Origin: an uncultured Clostridia bacterium
GTDB taxonomy: Bacteria; Bacillota; Clostridia; Oscillospirales; Acutalibacteraceae
Reading direction: 5' to 3'
DNA: 40,104 nucleotides
Assembly: GCA_944380855.1 (NCBI GenBank)
Contig: CALWIW010000021.1
Span: forward strand, 1 to 40,104
In this document: positions 31,336-39,582 of the stretch, one piece after another
How the letters are laid out: every line of letters begins with the position of its first letter
Numbering within the stretch: position 1 is the stretch's first letter
The notes under the pieces: model-generated
Databases searched by the model: none
What the model was told of the DNA's origin: nothing
Seen by the model: only the letters and a program-made list of their open reading frames with translations
Translations under genes and position numbers: made by a program

Positions 31336-32226
31336 ATGTACTTTTTAAAAGAGGGTCTTAAAAATATGACCCATAACAGAATGATGACGCTGGCGTCAAT
31401 AGGCGTTCTTATTGCGGGAATGCTTCTTACAGGAACGGCGGCACTGTTTTCAATGAATGTAAAGCTTATGATAGAAGAGGTCGGAGATTCCAATGTTACC
31501 TCTGTGTATTTGAAAGACGATATTAAATCCGAAGAGGACGCTATGGTTATCGGGGAAGAGCTTAATAAGCTTGGAAATGTATCAACCGTTGAGTTTTACT
31601 CCCGTGACGAGGCTATAAAAGAATACAGAGAGGCTTTGGGAGAAGAGGTTTTTGCAAATATGCAGGGAGATAACAACCCTCTGCCTCATGTGTTTAAAAT
31701 TACATTAAGCGATATTTCAAAGTATGAGGAAACCATGGCACAGGTCATGTCAATAGATGGCGTTGACTCTGTGGGAAACAGGTCGGAAGTAGCAGGCAAG
31801 CTTACAGACCTTAACGAAACGGTGACAAACCTCAGCTTTTGGATTGTCATTGCTTTGGGCTTGATTTCACTTTTTGTTATTTCAAACACCATAAGAATGT
31901 CCATGTATTCAAGAAGATTTGAAATAAGTATAATGAAGTCTGTAGGAGCTACAAACAGCTTTGTGCGTATTCCTTTTATAATTGAGGGTATGGTTATAGG
32001 CTTTATATCGGGAATAATAGCCTCGGTAATAATGTATTTCCTGTATGACGTTTTGGTTTCTGCTTTAAACAATATATTTGTTTTAAACGCCATTCCGTTT
32101 ATGAGCGTTTTGGTTTACATTATAGTGGGCTTTATTGTTGCCGGTATGGCAATCGGTGCAGTCGGCGGAGCTATTTCCATAAGAAAACACCTTAAAAAAG
32201 AGGGAAAAGAAGTTTTAAACTGGTAA
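31336..32226 (+). CDS. ftsX: Cell division protein FtsX
   Basis: The 296-residue permease-like protein has TM1 at about 20-42, a large extracytoplasmic domain (about 45-165) that includes the usual FtsX features (ITLSDISKYEETMAQV), and three further helices of the FtsX core with MYSRRFEISIMKSVGATNSF between TM2 and TM3. It starts with ATG 31336 after CAGGTGAG, 20 nt after ftsE. In Gram-positives the FtsX loop recruits a coiled-coil M23 or CHAP hydrolase; the protein at 26942-28204 is the best local candidate. Confidence 0.94.
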   Translation: MYFLKEGLKNMTHNRMMTLASIGVLIAGMLLTGTAALFSMNVKLMIEEVGDSNVTSVYLKDDIKSEEDAMVIGEELNKLGNVSTVEFYSRDEAIKEYREALGEEVFANMQGDNNPLPHVFKITLSDISKYEETMAQVMSIDGVDSVGNRSEVAGKLTDLNETVTNLSFWIVIALGLISLFVISNTIRMSMYSRRFEISIMKSVGATNSFVRIPFIIEGMVIGFISGIIASVIMYFLYDVLVSALNNIFVLNAIPFMSVLVYIIVGFIVAGMAIGAVGGAISIRKHLKKEGKEVLNW

Positions 32227-32250
32227 TTTAAATAGTATTCATAATGCTTG

Positions 32251-32307
32251 TCATCTCGGCATAGTAATTTGTTATTGAACATTTTATTGTGCCGAGGTGA
32301 TTTTTTT
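32251..32307 (+). terminator. Terminator-like hairpin that contains the next gene's ribosome binding site
   Basis: TCATCTCGGCA (32251-32261) pairs with TGCCGAGGTGA (32290-32300), 11 bp with one G-U pair, and is followed by T7 (32301-32307). The right arm carries GAGGTG, the ribosome binding site of the downstream gene, and the T run reaches the TTG start. The 28-nt loop has a small TGTT/AACA inner stem. It looks like a transcription attenuator and a translational lock in one structure. Confidence 0.6.
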
Positions 32308-33133
32308 GTTGACGCTGTTAAGCTTTGAAGAGGAGAAAAAAAGAAAGCTTTTGCCTTTTCCACTGATAAAAGGCAATGTTACGGTGGCTTATGAGGAAGC
32401 GGGAGGCATTACGGCGAGAAAAATATCCTGCAAAGTAAAAAACGGCAGGATAAACAGTGATAAACTTATTAAAAAGCTGGGAAAAGACAGGCAGGTTGTC
32501 TGCAATCCTCAAAGAAAAAAGCTGCTTCCCCCGGGAGTAAGAAGCTTTTCCGAAAGAGGACTGAGGGAAAGATTGTGCGGTAATTTCGCCGTTTCCGTGG
32601 TTCAGAGATTAGGCGAAGAAAACAGGGATTTGAAAATAGGACTCTTTGACCCTGAGGGAAAAAACAGTGATCTTCCCGCTTTTTTCCTTGAATGTACCAG
32701 AAATCTTTTGGTAGTTACATATGAAACGGAGCTTTATTCACAGTGTGCTCAGTGGATTTTAAATGAAAAAGGTGCATTGTTTTCCGTATCCTCAGATATA
32801 GGTGATTTGGCTGACTGTGCCTTGATAGTGGCTCTTGAACCCATAAGGGAAAAAATTTATCCCTCGGAGAAAAGCATAATTCTTACCAGTGAAATGCCCT
32901 GTGTTCCTCTTGGGTGCAGCAGCTTTTGGGAATACTCCGTAGATGTTCCGGAAAAGTATAAAAAGCTTTGCCCAAAGGATATACCGGAGATAATCTTTTG
33001 CGAAGCTCTTTACAGCAAATGCGGAATATACGATTTGGGTTCTCAAATACCCCTGTTGTGCAGAAACAATTCAATAAGCCACACCGCATTGTCTTTGGGG
33101 AAATATTTGGGTAATTTGGTTAAAGTAAACTGA
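32306..33133 (+). CDS. Protein of unknown function between ftsX and greA
   Basis: The protein is about 275 residues with no signal peptide or transmembrane helix. The start is probably TTG 32306, 6 nt after GAGGTG (TTG 32309 is also possible); the in-frame GTG at 32297 lies inside the ribosome binding site. Residues 1-85 are rich in Lys/Arg (LLSFEEEKKRKLLPFP). The middle (about 100-175) alternates hydrophobic strands and helices, with LKIGLFDPEGKNSDL and LLVVTYETELYSQCAQWIL, suggesting a Rossmann-like alpha/beta fold. There are about ten cysteines, clustered in the C-terminal half. I do not recognise a family. The complete frame and own start signals argue for a real gene. Confidence 0.78.
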   Translation: MLTLLSFEEEKKRKLLPFPLIKGNVTVAYEEAGGITARKISCKVKNGRINSDKLIKKLGKDRQVVCNPQRKKLLPPGVRSFSERGLRERLCGNFAVSVVQRLGEENRDLKIGLFDPEGKNSDLPAFFLECTRNLLVVTYETELYSQCAQWILNEKGALFSVSSDIGDLADCALIVALEPIREKIYPSEKSIILTSEMPCVPLGCSSFWEYSVDVPEKYKKLCPKDIPEIIFCEALYSKCGIYDLGSQIPLLCRNNSISHTALSLGKYLGNLVKVN

Positions 33134-33137
33134 ACCC

Positions 33138-33166
33138 TTGACAGAGGAGATTAAAGTGAATATAAT
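33138..33166 (+). promoter_or_regulatory. Consensus promoter of greA (and possibly lysS)
   Basis: Perfect TTGACA (33138-33143), 17-bp spacer and perfect TATAAT (33161-33166), 75 nt upstream of greA. Both hexamers are full consensus, suggesting strong constitutive transcription. Confidence 0.88.
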
Positions 33167-33240
33167 AGAGAATATATGCAGTGATTTACGCAGATTGCTG
33201 TGGCTGGATATAAAAGGTAAACTGAAAGGACGGAAAAGTT

Positions 33241-33714
33241 ATGCAGAAATCTGTAATGCTGACAGAAGAAGGTCTCAGAAAACTTGAAGAAGAGCTTGAA
33301 TTTTTAAAAGGCGAAAAACGAAAAGAAATTGCCGAGAAAATTAAGGTTGCCCGTTCATTCGGTGACCTTTCGGAAAACAGCGAATACGACGACGCAAAAA
33401 ACGAGCAGGCAATACTTGAAGCAAGAATTGCAACAATCGAGGCTGACCTGAAAAATGCGGTTATAATTGACGAAAGCGAAATTACCAACGAGCACGTACA
33501 CGTTGGTTCAAACGTGCGTCTTGAAAATTTAAAGACCGGAACAGTTGCTTCCTACAGAATAGTAGGTTCTAACGAAGCAAATCCAATGGAAGGAAAAATT
33601 TCCGACGAATCTCCTATAGGCAAGGGACTTTTGGGCTTTAAACAGGGCGACGTTGTTGAAATTGAAATTCCTGCCGGAACAGTATCCTTTAAGATATTGG
33701 AAATTTCAAAATAA
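33241..33714 (+). CDS. greA: Transcription elongation factor GreA
   Basis: The 157-residue protein has an N-terminal coiled coil (about 1-75, with [20 protein letters not shown] at the tip, including the acidic residues that reach the RNA polymerase active site) and a C-terminal FKBP-like domain with [21 protein letters not shown]. It rescues backtracked RNA polymerase by stimulating transcript cleavage. The length is standard. The ATG follows AAGGACGG. The pairing greA-lysS is common in Firmicutes. Confidence 0.97.
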   Translation: MQKSVMLTEEGLRKLEEELEFLKGEKRKEIAEKIKVARSFGDLSENSEYDDAKNEQAILEARIATIEADLKNAVIIDESEITNEHVHVGSNVRLENLKTGTVASYRIVGSNEANPMEGKISDESPIGKGLLGFKQGDVVEIEIPAGTVSFKILEISK

Positions 33715-33723
33715 TTTCAGTTT

Positions 33724-33755
33724 TGGCGGCCGCACAGGTCGCCATTTTGGATTTT
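33724..33755 (+). terminator. Possible leaky terminator/attenuator between greA and lysS
   Basis: TGGCGGCC (33724-33731) pairs with GGTCGCCA (33737-33744) with one G-U pair around a 5-nt loop, followed by TTTTGGATTTT. The T tract is interrupted, so read-through into lysS is likely. No T-box features are present in the 89-nt gap. Confidence 0.55.
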
Positions 33756-33803
33756 ATATTTATATACAGAATAACCCAAGGGGAAAAGAAAGGAAAGTAA
33801 AAT

Positions 33804-35753
33804 ATGGCTGAGCAGAACGCAACTCAGAATAACAATACACAGAATTTAAGCGAAATACTTCAGGTACGCCGTGACAAGCTGAAGGCTTTGCAGGACGCAG
33901 GAAAAGACCCCTTTCAGGTAAACGTAAGCGACAGAGATATTCTCGCTTCTGAAATTCTTGAAAGATTTGAAGAGCTTGAAAACAAGGACGTTTGCATTGC
34001 CGGACGTATTATGTCCAAAAGAGGCAAGGGCAAGGTGGCTTTCATAGATATTCACGACAGAAGCGGAAAAATGCAGATTTTCGCAAAGCATGATGATCTG
34101 GGCGAAGATGACTACAAAACCATTCTTAAATACGATATCGGCGATATTATCGAGGTAAAGGGCTTTGTTTTCCGTACAAAGGTGGGAGAAATCAGCGTAC
34201 ACGCAAAGAAGATTACTCTCCTTTCAAAATCTTTGCTTCCTCTTCCCGAGAAGTACCACGGTCTTAAAGACACAGATTTAAGATACCGTCAGCGTTATGT
34301 TGACCTTATTATGAATCCTGAGGTTAAGGATACATTTATCAGCAGAAGCAAAATTATCAAGACAATCAGAAGCTATCTTGATGATATGGGATATATCGAG
34401 GTTGAAACACCTGTTCTCAATACAATCCCCGGCGGAGCTGCCGCACGTCCTTTTATAACCCACCACAACACATTGGATCTTGATCTCTATATGAGAATTG
34501 CCCCTGAGCTTTATCTTAAAAGACTTATCGTAGGCGGTATGGAGAGAGTTTACGAAATCGGCAGACTTTTCAGAAACGAGGGAATGGACGTTAAGCACAA
34601 TCCTGAGTTTACTACAATCGAAATTTACGAGGCATATACCGACTATAACGGTATGATGGACAGAACCGAGCAGATGATAAACAGAGCCTGTGTAGAGGTA
34701 AACGGCACAGACCAAATTAAGTATCAGGGCGAGGATATTGACCTTTCACTTCCTTTTAAGAGAATGACAATGATTGACGCAGTTAAGCAGTATGCAGGCG
34801 TTGATTTCGGTGAGTTTATCGGCGACACCGAAAAGGCAAAGGAAGTCGCAAAGGATTTGAAGCTTGAGGTAAAGCCAACCGATACATGGGGAAATATCCT
34901 AAATACAGCCTTTGAAGAATATGTAGAGGAACAGCTTGTTCAGCCTACATTTATTTGTGATTATCCGGTTGAGGTTTCACCTCTTACCAAGCGTAAAAAG
35001 GACGTTCCCGAGCTTGTAGAGCGTTTTGAACTTTTCGTAACAAGAAGAGAGCTTGCAAACGCCTATACCGAGCTTAACGACCCCATTGACCAGCGTCAGC
35101 GTTTTGAATATCAGCTTATGCTGAGAGAAGCAGGCGACGACGAGGCTAATATGCTTGATGAGGACTTCCTTACAGCTTTGGAGTACGGTATGCCTCCTAC
35201 AGGCGGTATGGGAATGGGAATTGACAGACTTGTAATGCTCCTTACCGACAGTGCAAGCATAAGAGATGTTATCATCTTCCCCACAATGAAACCTTTAGAT
35301 GGTGTAAAGAAAGAAAATGGTGTAAGTTCTGAAGCTGCAAAAGCTCCTGAAGCACCAAAAGCAGAGCCGGAGAAAATTGATTTTTCCAATGTGAAAATCG
35401 AGCCACTGTTCGAGGAATTCGTAGATTTTGAAACATTCTCAAAATCCGATTTCAGAGCTGTAAAGGTAAAAGAATGTGAAGCTGTACCGAAGAGTAAAAA
35501 GCTCCTCAAATTCGTTTTAGATGACGGTACAGGTACAGATAGAGTGATTTTAAGCGGTATTCACGAGTATTACGAACCGGAAGAACTGGTCGGAAAGACT
35601 TGTATCGCAATCGTAAATCTGCCACCTCGTCCGATGATGGGCATTGACTCCTGTGGTATGTTGATTTCGGCAGTACACGAAGAAAACGGCAGAGAAGGTC
35701 TTAACCTTCTGATGGTGGATGACCGTATTCCAGCAGGTGCAAAACTGTATTAA
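33804..35753 (+). CDS. lysS: Lysyl-tRNA synthetase (class II) with C-terminal MetRS-beta/EMAP-type tRNA-binding domain
   Basis: The 649-residue protein charges tRNA-Lys. Residues 1-499 form a complete class II LysRS: OB-fold anticodon domain ([19 protein letters not shown]), motif 2 ([18 protein letters not shown]), motif 3 ([14 protein letters not shown]) and the usual end [11 protein letters not shown] Lys/Pro/Ala/Glu linker (about 500-535) joins a tRNA-binding domain (about 540-649, [16 protein letters not shown]...[15 protein letters not shown]...[13 protein letters not shown]) like the C-terminus of MetRS or Trbp111. Typical LysRS has about 490-510 residues. Synonymous choice appears to shift at the join (more CTG for Leu), suggesting that the domain arrived separately. 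ATG 33804 follows AAAGGAAAG. Confidence 0.93.
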   Translation: MAEQNATQNNNTQNLSEILQVRRDKLKALQDAGKDPFQVNVSDRDILASEILERFEELENKDVCIAGRIMSKRGKGKVAFIDIHDRSGKMQIFAKHDDLGEDDYKTILKYDIGDIIEVKGFVFRTKVGEISVHAKKITLLSKSLLPLPEKYHGLKDTDLRYRQRYVDLIMNPEVKDTFISRSKIIKTIRSYLDDMGYIEVETPVLNTIPGGAAARPFITHHNTLDLDLYMRIAPELYLKRLIVGGMERVYEIGRLFRNEGMDVKHNPEFTTIEIYEAYTDYNGMMDRTEQMINRACVEVNGTDQIKYQGEDIDLSLPFKRMTMIDAVKQYAGVDFGEFIGDTEKAKEVAKDLKLEVKPTDTWGNILNTAFEEYVEEQLVQPTFICDYPVEVSPLTKRKKDVPELVERFELFVTRRELANAYTELNDPIDQRQRFEYQLMLREAGDDEANMLDEDFLTALEYGMPPTGGMGMGIDRLVMLLTDSASIRDVIIFPTMKPLDGVKKENGVSSEAAKAPEAPKAEPEKIDFSNVKIEPLFEEFVDFETFSKSDFRAVKVKECEAVPKSKKLLKFVLDDGTGTDRVILSGIHEYYEPEELVGKTCIAIVNLPPRPMMGIDSCGMLISAVHEENGREGLNLLMVDDRIPAGAKLY

Positions 35754-35867
35754 AACGGGATGTACTTTATTGTTGGAATTTCCGCCAAATTGCATATTTA
35801 CACCAGATTTACACCATTTGATGTAGGAAAATGTGCAGAGGCGTAAAAATCGCATAATGAACGGAAT

Positions 35868-35903
35868 AAATGGGCAGTCCCTCATTATTGGGATTGCCCA
35901 TTT
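35868..35903. other. Strong inverted repeat downstream of lysS
   Basis: AAATGGGCAGTCCC (35868-35881) pairs with GGGATTGCCCATTT (35890-35903), 14 bp with one G-U pair. There is no T tract after it, so it may be a factor-assisted terminator, a processing signal or a structural end of an inserted element. The stretch 35754-35867 holds a direct repeat TTTACACCA (two copies near 35800-35816), otherwise nothing recognised. Confidence 0.6.
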
Positions 35904-35974
35904 GCAAAATAGTTCACAGGTAAAAGAAAATTGAATATATTTGATATATTGTGCCACAAGGCACTTTATATAAT

Positions 35975-36113
35975 CGCAGGATAAAAACGCAATGCACATC
36001 ATTTGGTGTGTTAGAGCTGGTAGGTAGCCCAGCCGTCTGAAAATGTTTCAGGTAAGTAACCTTCCCCTCCGGGTTGTCCATTTCTGCGAAATACATTTCA
36101 GGAGGGTTTCGTT
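35975..36113 (+). promoter_or_regulatory. Candidate yjdF-motif riboswitch leader
   Basis: This structured leader precedes a yjdF-like start. Local hairpins include CACATCA/TGGTGTG (35995-36010), GCTGG/CCAGC (36016-36020 with 36029-36033) and CTGAAA/TTTCAG (36037-36042 with 36046-36051), followed by GGTAAGTAACC. CCCTCC at 36065-36070 is complementary to the ribosome binding site GGAGGG at 36101-36106, so sequestration of the site is possible. The position directly before a YjdF coding start is the main reason for naming yjdF RNA; the primary-sequence resemblance is from memory and unverified. A TATAAT at 35969-35974 may be the -10. Confidence 0.5.
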
Positions 36114-36197
36114 ATGGGCGAAAGTATTGGTAAGCTTACAGTGTATTTCGATGATCCGTTTTGGGTTGGTGTGTTTGAGCGTAGAGGAACCGATTAA
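36114..36197 (+). pseudogene. 5' remnant of a yjdF-like (DUF2992) gene
   Basis: After a perfect AGGAGGG and 7-nt spacing, ATG 36114 opens a 27-codon frame, MGESIGKLTVYFDDPFWVGV then FERRGTD and stop. The segment KLTVYFDDPFWVGVFER is the conserved beginning of YjdF/DUF2992 proteins (usually about 140 residues). Homology ends abruptly near 36180-36188, where the sequence becomes an ADP-ribosylglycohydrolase gene in another frame. The remnant is therefore the product of a deletion or recombination that removed the rest of yjdF and the start of the next gene. Confidence 0.75.
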
Positions 36198-36882
36198 CCA
36201 CAGCAAAGGTTGTGGAGGTGTAATGCGTGTTGCACCAATTGGTCTGTATTTTGAGAACAAGAGATATTCTGCGGATGAAATTGATATGATAGGTGCAGAA
36301 ACAGCGGCTCTTACTCACGGTCATTCTCTTGGGTATATTCCGGCAGCAGGCTTAGTTCACATTATTCAGCTTGTTTCTCACAATGGCGATATTACAATTC
36401 TTGAAGCAGTTGAGGATATGAAAAAAGCTATTGCTCGCCAATTCGCAAATGACAAACATTTGCAAGAGTTCTTAAATTTGATAGACAATGCCATAGAGTT
36501 GTCAAAAGATGAGCATATTGATGATTTGAAAGCAATAAGAAAACTTGGTCAAGGATGGGTTGCAGAGGAAACGCTGGCGATTGCAATTTACTGTTCTTTA
36601 AGATACTCAGATGATTTTGATAAGGCACTTATTGCTTCTGTAAATCATAGTGGTGACAGCGACTCGACCGGTGCTGTTACCGGAAATATCGTTGGAGCTT
36701 ATCTTGGCTTGAAAGGTATTCCACAAAAATATTTGGATAACCTTGAATTAAGAGAAGTGATTTGTGAAATTGCAGATGACCTCTATAACGATTGCAAGAT
36801 AACAGAATACGGTTCATATCACGATGAAATATGGGAGCAGAAATATATTTATAATGCTTATTCCCCAACACTGAAATATTAG
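36184..36882 (+). pseudogene. 5'-truncated ADP-ribosylglycohydrolase (DraG/ARH family)
   Basis: From EEPINHSKGCGGVMRVAP to the stop, about 230 codons match the C-terminal two-thirds of an ADP-ribosylglycohydrolase. These include AALTHGHSLGYIPAAG and the metal-binding HSGDSDSTGAVTGNIVGA. The usual N-terminal ~100 residues with the first metal motif (GDALG-like) are missing; the codons upstream in this frame (36043-36183) belong to the yjdF leader and remnant and do not encode hydrolase. It is probably inactive. Translation could only begin internally (for example ATG 36223). The remaining frame is intact, so the truncation may be recent. Confidence 0.8.
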
Positions 36883-36918
36883 AGCTTATTAAATAGATAA
36901 CGAAAGGGGCGTGGAAAG

Positions 36919-38445
36919 GTGGATAACAACAGAATATACATTGCGATAGATTTGAAATCTTTTTACGCTTCTGTTGAGTGCAGAGAGAGAAATCTCAATC
37001 CGCTGACCACCAATCTTGTGGTAGCGGATAAGAGCCGAACCGAGAAAACAATATGCCTTGCAGTTTCGCCGTCGCTTAAAAGCTTCGGTATTCCCGGGCG
37101 ACCGAGATTGTTTGAAGTGGTTCAGAAAGTTAAAGAAGCAAATGCTTCCCGAAAGTGGAAAGCACCAAAGCATACCTTTGTCGGCTCGTCCTATAACTAC
37201 GAGGAACTAACGACAAATCCGGCGTTGGAGATTGACTACATTGTTGCTCCTCCTCGTATGGCGTATTATATAGGGTACAGCACGAGGATTTACAATGTTT
37301 ATCTGAAATATGTCGCACCGGAGGACATTCACACCTATTCCATAGATGAAGTTTTTATGGATGTCACGAACTACTTGCAGAGCTACAATATGACGGCAAG
37401 AGAGCTGACGATGACGATTATCCGAGATGTTCTGAAAGAAACCGGAATAACAGCTACCGCCGGTATCGGTACAAATATGTACCTTTGCAAGATTGCAATG
37501 GATATTGTGGCAAAACACATTGAACCTGATGAGGACGGTGTTCGTATTGCAGAGCTTGATGAAATGTCATATCGCAGATTACTTTGGAACCATAAACCGT
37601 TGACGGATTTTTGGAGAGTTGGCAAAGGGTATGCCAAGAAGTTGGAAGATAACGGACTCTATACAATGGGCGATGTCGCAAGATGTTCTATCGGGAAACC
37701 ATCAGAATATTACAATGAGGAATTGCTGTACAAGCTGTTCGGTATCAATGCAGAGTTGCTTATTGACCACGCTTGGGGGTACGAACCTTGTACCATAGAG
37801 CAGATCAAAGAGTACAAGCCTTCAACAAATAGTATTTGCTCCGGTCAGGTATTACAATGTCCTTACGATTTTGATAAAGCTCGATTGGTAGTTCGAGAAA
37901 TGGTTGATCTTATGGTACTGGACTTAGTAGATAAAGGACTTGTGACCGACCAAATTGTATTGACCATCGGGTATGACATAGAAAATTTAACAGACCCAAG
38001 CCGCCGGGCAAAGTATGGCGGAGAGATCACAACAGACCATTATGGACGAAAAATTCCGAAGCACGCTCACGGAACAAAGAACCTTGATAGGCAGACTTCT
38101 TCTACTTTATTGATTACTAATGCAATTATGGAACTCTATGACCGGATTGTGGATAGAGAATTGCTTATCAGGCGAATTACTGTTGTAGCAAACCGACTTG
38201 TAGATGAAAGTAAGGCAAAGCAACAAGACTGCTATGAGCAGCTAAATTTGTTTACCGATTATGCCGCAGACAATAAGAAAAAGGCTGAGGAAGAAGCCAA
38301 ACTTGATCGTGAAAAGCGAATGCAGAGAACTATGCTTGATATTAAGAAGAAGTATGGCAAGAACGCTATTCTGAAAGGTATGAATCTTCAGGAAGGTGCA
38401 ACAGCAAAAGATCGCAACGAGCAAATTGGTGGTCATAAAGCATAG
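36919..38445 (+). CDS. Y-family DNA polymerase (UmuC/UvrX-like, mobile-element type)
   Basis: The 508-residue translesion polymerase has catalytic acidic residues in IAIDLKSFYASVEC (Asp11) and SIDEVFMDVT (Asp143, Glu144). A helix-hairpin-helix region follows (DFWRVGKGYAKKLEDNGL), then a little-finger domain. A beta-clamp binding motif EQLNLF lies near residue 440 and a basic C-terminal extension after it. Length and extension match the UvrX/UmuC-like proteins carried by Firmicutes plasmids, phages and conjugative elements rather than chromosomal DinB. The GTG start at 36919 follows AAAGGGG at 9 nt. A YolD-like gene, the usual partner, lies 1.1 kb downstream. Confidence 0.92.
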   Translation: MDNNRIYIAIDLKSFYASVECRERNLNPLTTNLVVADKSRTEKTICLAVSPSLKSFGIPGRPRLFEVVQKVKEANASRKWKAPKHTFVGSSYNYEELTTNPALEIDYIVAPPRMAYYIGYSTRIYNVYLKYVAPEDIHTYSIDEVFMDVTNYLQSYNMTARELTMTIIRDVLKETGITATAGIGTNMYLCKIAMDIVAKHIEPDEDGVRIAELDEMSYRRLLWNHKPLTDFWRVGKGYAKKLEDNGLYTMGDVARCSIGKPSEYYNEELLYKLFGINAELLIDHAWGYEPCTIEQIKEYKPSTNSICSGQVLQCPYDFDKARLVVREMVDLMVLDLVDKGLVTDQIVLTIGYDIENLTDPSRRAKYGGEITTDHYGRKIPKHAHGTKNLDRQTSSTLLITNAIMELYDRIVDRELLIRRITVVANRLVDESKAKQQDCYEQLNLFTDYAADNKKKAEEEAKLDREKRMQRTMLDIKKKYGKNAILKGMNLQEGATAKDRNEQIGGHKA

Positions 38446-38540
38446 ATAAATAAAGAATTGAGAACTGAACAATATTATTTATCACATATAAACAGAGATT
38501 TATTTAGTTAATGATAACTAATAATTTGGAGGAAGAAAAA

Positions 38541-38990
38541 GTGAAAATTAGAGAATACCAACCATCAGATTGCAAAGAATTGACAGAGCTTTTTTATAAT
38601 ACTGTCCACACAGTAAATGCGAAAGATTACACAAAGGAACAATTAGATGTATGGGCAACAGGACAAGTGGACTTAGAAAAATGGAATAAGTCACTTCAAG
38701 AACATTACAGCATAGTCGCCATCGAAAATGAAGTTATTGTAGGCTTTGGAGACATAGATAAAACTGGTTACCTTGACCGTTTGTTCGTTCACGCTGATCA
38801 TCAGGGAAAAGGTATAGCAACTGCTATTTGTAATCAACTGGAACAAGCTGTTCAAGGAAATATTACTACTCACGCTTCCATTACAGCAAAGCCTTTCTTT
38901 GAAAAAAGAGGTTATCAGGTTGTTAAAAAACAGCAGGTAGAGCGACAAGGGATTTTCCTTACAAACTTCTGTATGGAAAAAAATAGATGA
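38541..38990 (+). CDS. GNAT family N-acetyltransferase
   Basis: The 149-residue protein has the GNAT fold with acetyl-CoA-binding motif A RLFVHADHQGKGIATAICNQLE (R/Q-x-x-G-x-G/A) at about 88-108 and strand motifs before it (IVAIENEVIVGFGDID). It resembles YafP/ElaA-like acetyltransferases with unknown substrate. I start at GTG 38541 because GGAGG lies 8 nt upstream; the frame is open up to an ATG at 38511 without a ribosome binding site. It is AT-richer than the core genes upstream, consistent with acquired cargo. An 85-nt AT-rich gap separates it from polY. Confidence 0.88.
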   Translation: MKIREYQPSDCKELTELFYNTVHTVNAKDYTKEQLDVWATGQVDLEKWNKSLQEHYSIVAIENEVIVGFGDIDKTGYLDRLFVHADHQGKGIATAICNQLEQAVQGNITTHASITAKPFFEKRGYQVVKKQQVERQGIFLTNFCMEKNR

Positions 38991-39015
38991 TTTTCTGTTT
39001 AGAATGGAGAAAATG

Positions 39016-39528
39016 ATGATTATTTTAATAACAGGTGCTTCGCACACAGGCAAGACAGTGCTTGCTCAAAAACTGCTTGAAAAGTATAAATATCCTTATT
39101 TATCAATAGATCATTTGAAAATGGGTTTAATTCGTAGCGGCTATACCAAACTCACACCCGAAGATGACGATAAGCTCACAGAGTATCTGTGGCCTATCGT
39201 TCGTGAAATGATTAAAACTGCTATAGAGAATAAGCAAAACTTGATTATTGAAGGGTGTTATATCCCTTTTGATTGGGAAAAGGACTTTGCAAAAGAATAT
39301 CTTGATAATATCAGGTATTATTGTCTTGTAATGAGCGAAAATTATATTAGAAATTATTTTGGAAATATTAAAAGCTATGCAAGTGCTGTAGAAAGTCGCA
39401 TAGACGATGAATGGTGTACTATGGGAAGCGTTTTAGAAGATAATGCACAGTTTTTAGAGCTTGCAAAAAAATACAATGTGAATTATGTGTTTATAGATGA
39501 TAAGTACGAGATAGAGATTGATTTATAA
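39016..39528 (+). CDS. P-loop nucleoside/small-molecule kinase-like protein
   Basis: The 170-residue protein starts MIILITGASHTGKTVLAQKL, with Walker A GASHTGKT at residues 7-14. Further kinase-like elements follow: SIDHLKMGLIRSG (a lid/substrate segment), QNLIIEGCYIPFDW and MSENYIRNYF. It resembles the adenylate kinase/zeta-toxin-like superfamily often labelled AAA family ATPase or 2-phosphoglycerate kinase-like. The substrate is unknown. ATG 39016 is favoured over 39004 and 39013 because GGAG lies 6 nt upstream. It sits 25 nt after the GNAT gene, so the two are probably co-transcribed. Confidence 0.75.
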   Translation: MIILITGASHTGKTVLAQKLLEKYKYPYLSIDHLKMGLIRSGYTKLTPEDDDKLTEYLWPIVREMIKTAIENKQNLIIEGCYIPFDWEKDFAKEYLDNIRYYCLVMSENYIRNYFGNIKSYASAVESRIDDEWCTMGSVLEDNAQFLELAKKYNVNYVFIDDKYEIEIDL

Positions 39529-39582
39529 TGTCCTCAGTTTGTCGGGTTGAAATTTCAAATTTTGCGAAAGGAGGAGCAGCTT

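Noticed and set aside
33715-33803. T-box leader for lysS
   Set aside because: The gap is only 89 nt and lacks specifier-loop and antiterminator sequences; only a short hairpin is present.
35550-36002. 150-codon minus-strand frame spanning the end of lysS and the following spacer
   Set aside because: It lies antisense to lysS and through a perfect hairpin; composition and lack of motifs indicate a shadow. I considered an integrase tail here but saw no catalytic residues.
36043-36183. N-terminal ~47 codons of the long frame leading into ADP-ribosylglycohydrolase
   Set aside because: They read through the structured leader and the yjdF remnant in the wrong frame and do not resemble the hydrolase N-terminus; no ribosome binding site before ATG 36043.
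36223-36882. Functional short ADP-ribosylglycohydrolase from internal ATG 36223
   Set aside because: A GGAGGTG lies very close upstream but the spacing is too short, and the N-terminal metal-binding part of the enzyme would still be missing.
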